From positions 1-5,384 of the forward strand of contig CAMYYQ010000110.1 of the NCBI GenBank assembly GCA_947303535.1: 5,384 nucleotides of DNA, in the 5' to 3' direction. The DNA comes from an uncultured Ruminococcus sp. (GTDB lineage Bacteria; Bacillota_A; Clostridia; Oscillospirales; Ruminococcaceae). A program made the position numbers and the translations under genes. The notes under the pieces are model-generated. The model saw only the letters and a program-made list of their open reading frames with translations, was not told where the DNA came from and ran no database searches. Every line of letters starts with the position of its first letter. Positions within the stretch are counted from its first letter, which is position 1. Shown one piece after another: positions 4,751-5,384 of this stretch.

Positions 4751-5384
4751 ATGGCTAAACGTATCGGCAGGGGAGTTTTTCAGCTTGAAGCTCCCGTAAA
4801 AATAAAAAGCTATGCTGCTGTTGTGGGAGAAAAAGAGGGACAAGGTCCGCTCGGCAGCTGCTTCGATGAAGTGATAAGCGACAGCCACTTCGGCAAGGCT
4901 ACCTGGGAACAGGCTGAAAGCCGCTTCCAGCTCGAAGCTGTGGGACTTGCTCTGCGAAAAGCTCAGCTCAAAGGCGACGACCTTGACATAATATGCGCTG
5001 GCGACCTCATAAACCAGTGTACAGGCTCGGCTTACAGCATGAGAGAGCTTGCTGTGCCTTTTCTCGGGCTCTACGGTGCCTGCTCCACTATGGCGGAGGG
5101 ACTCCTCATAGCGTCTGTCTTTACTGACTGCGGTCTTGCGGAATACGCGGCAGCCGTTACCTCTTCCCACTTCTCAACGGCTGAAAGACAATTCCGCTTC
5201 CCCCTTTCCTACGGCGGTCAGCGTACTCCCACAGCTCAGTGGACCTGTACAGCTTCGGGAGCGGTCATACTCTCCCGTGACGAAGGCTCTGCCGCTATAG
5301 TCGGGGGCTGCGCAGGCAGGATAGCCGACCTTGATATCTGCGACATAAACAATATGGGAAGCGCAATGGCTCCTGCCGCCGCAG
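4751..5384 (+). CDS. spoVAD: Stage V sporulation protein AD, 5' part
   Basis: SpoVAD is a thiolase-fold protein of the SpoVA machinery that moves Ca2+-dipicolinic acid into the developing spore; it binds dipicolinate in the family studied. 211 codons of about 340 are present and the rest is beyond the window. Recognisable family stretches are GPLGSCFDE (32-40), CAGDLINQC (82-90), GACSTMAEG with the thiolase-position cysteine Cys111 (109-117), TSSHFSTAERQFR (137-149), YGGQRTPTAQWT (154-165) and MGSAMAPAAA (202-211). The ATG at 4751 follows GGAGG (4739-4743) at 7 nt and gives an N-terminus of normal length. In B. subtilis and most Clostridia spoVAC lies directly upstream; here 339 nt of repeats and the unrelated zinc-ribbon gene are found instead, so spoVAD begins its own transcript. 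Whether spoVAE or spoVAC follows is not visible. Confidence 0.95.
   Translation, partial: MAKRIGRGVFQLEAPVKIKSYAAVVGEKEGQGPLGSCFDEVISDSHFGKATWEQAESRFQLEAVGLALRKAQLKGDDLDIICAGDLINQCTGSAYSMRELAVPFLGLYGACSTMAEGLLIASVFTDCGLAEYAAAVTSSHFSTAERQFRFPLSYGGQRTPTAQWTCTASGAVILSRDEGSAAIVGGCAGRIADLDICDINNMGSAMAPAAA

Noticed and set aside
4706..5170. A 154-codon minus-strand frame
   Set aside because: It is antisense to spoVAD, which is clearly identified by conserved motifs.

Overview
The window looks like chromosomal DNA of a spore-forming, low-to-mid GC Firmicute of the Ruminococcus/Oscillospiraceae type. This rests on an SpoVAD homologue, strong AAGGAG-type ribosome binding sites, frequent ATA isoleucine codons, and intergenic hairpin repeats beginning GTAGGGG. 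The repeats resemble ones I recall from ruminococcal genomes. The genus is an inference.

Layout: (1) 1-2051, minus strand: the N-terminal ~683 residues of a type IIA (PacL/SERCA-like) Ca2+-type P-ATPase, whose C-terminal membrane half lies beyond the window. (2) 2052-2720: a divergent intergenic region packed with palindromic repeats, ending in a good sigma-A promoter (2660-2688). (3) 2721-3677, plus: an AEC (auxin efflux carrier-like) transporter, apparently with a TTG start. (4) 3689-4411, plus: a one-pass membrane protein with an N-terminal zinc ribbon and a C-terminal extracytoplasmic domain. It starts 11 nt after the transporter stop, so the two form a short operon. (5) 4412-4699: a second repeat-rich gap, including a hairpin with a T-rich tail that can end the operon. 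(6) 4700-4750: a near-perfect forespore (sigma-G) type promoter and ribosome binding site, followed from 4751 to the window end by spoVAD, truncated on the right.

The most unusual content is between the genes. Nine hairpin elements in the two gaps share asymmetric ends: GTAGGGG (or a one-base variant) on one side and CCCG (or CCG) on the other. Their self-complementary centres vary. Six are exactly 24 nt. Two are exactly 75 nt and carry the same 53-nt structured cargo in the loop, inside arms of different sequence that still pair. One is 89 nt and folds as a multi-branched, cloverleaf-like structure. A 23-nt perfect inverted repeat brackets the repeats together with the transporter/zinc-ribbon operon.

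Functionally, the ATPase and the AEC carrier are independent membrane transporters. The zinc-ribbon protein is an operon partner of unknown role. SpoVAD belongs to spore dipicolinic acid uptake and has no visible relation to its neighbours.
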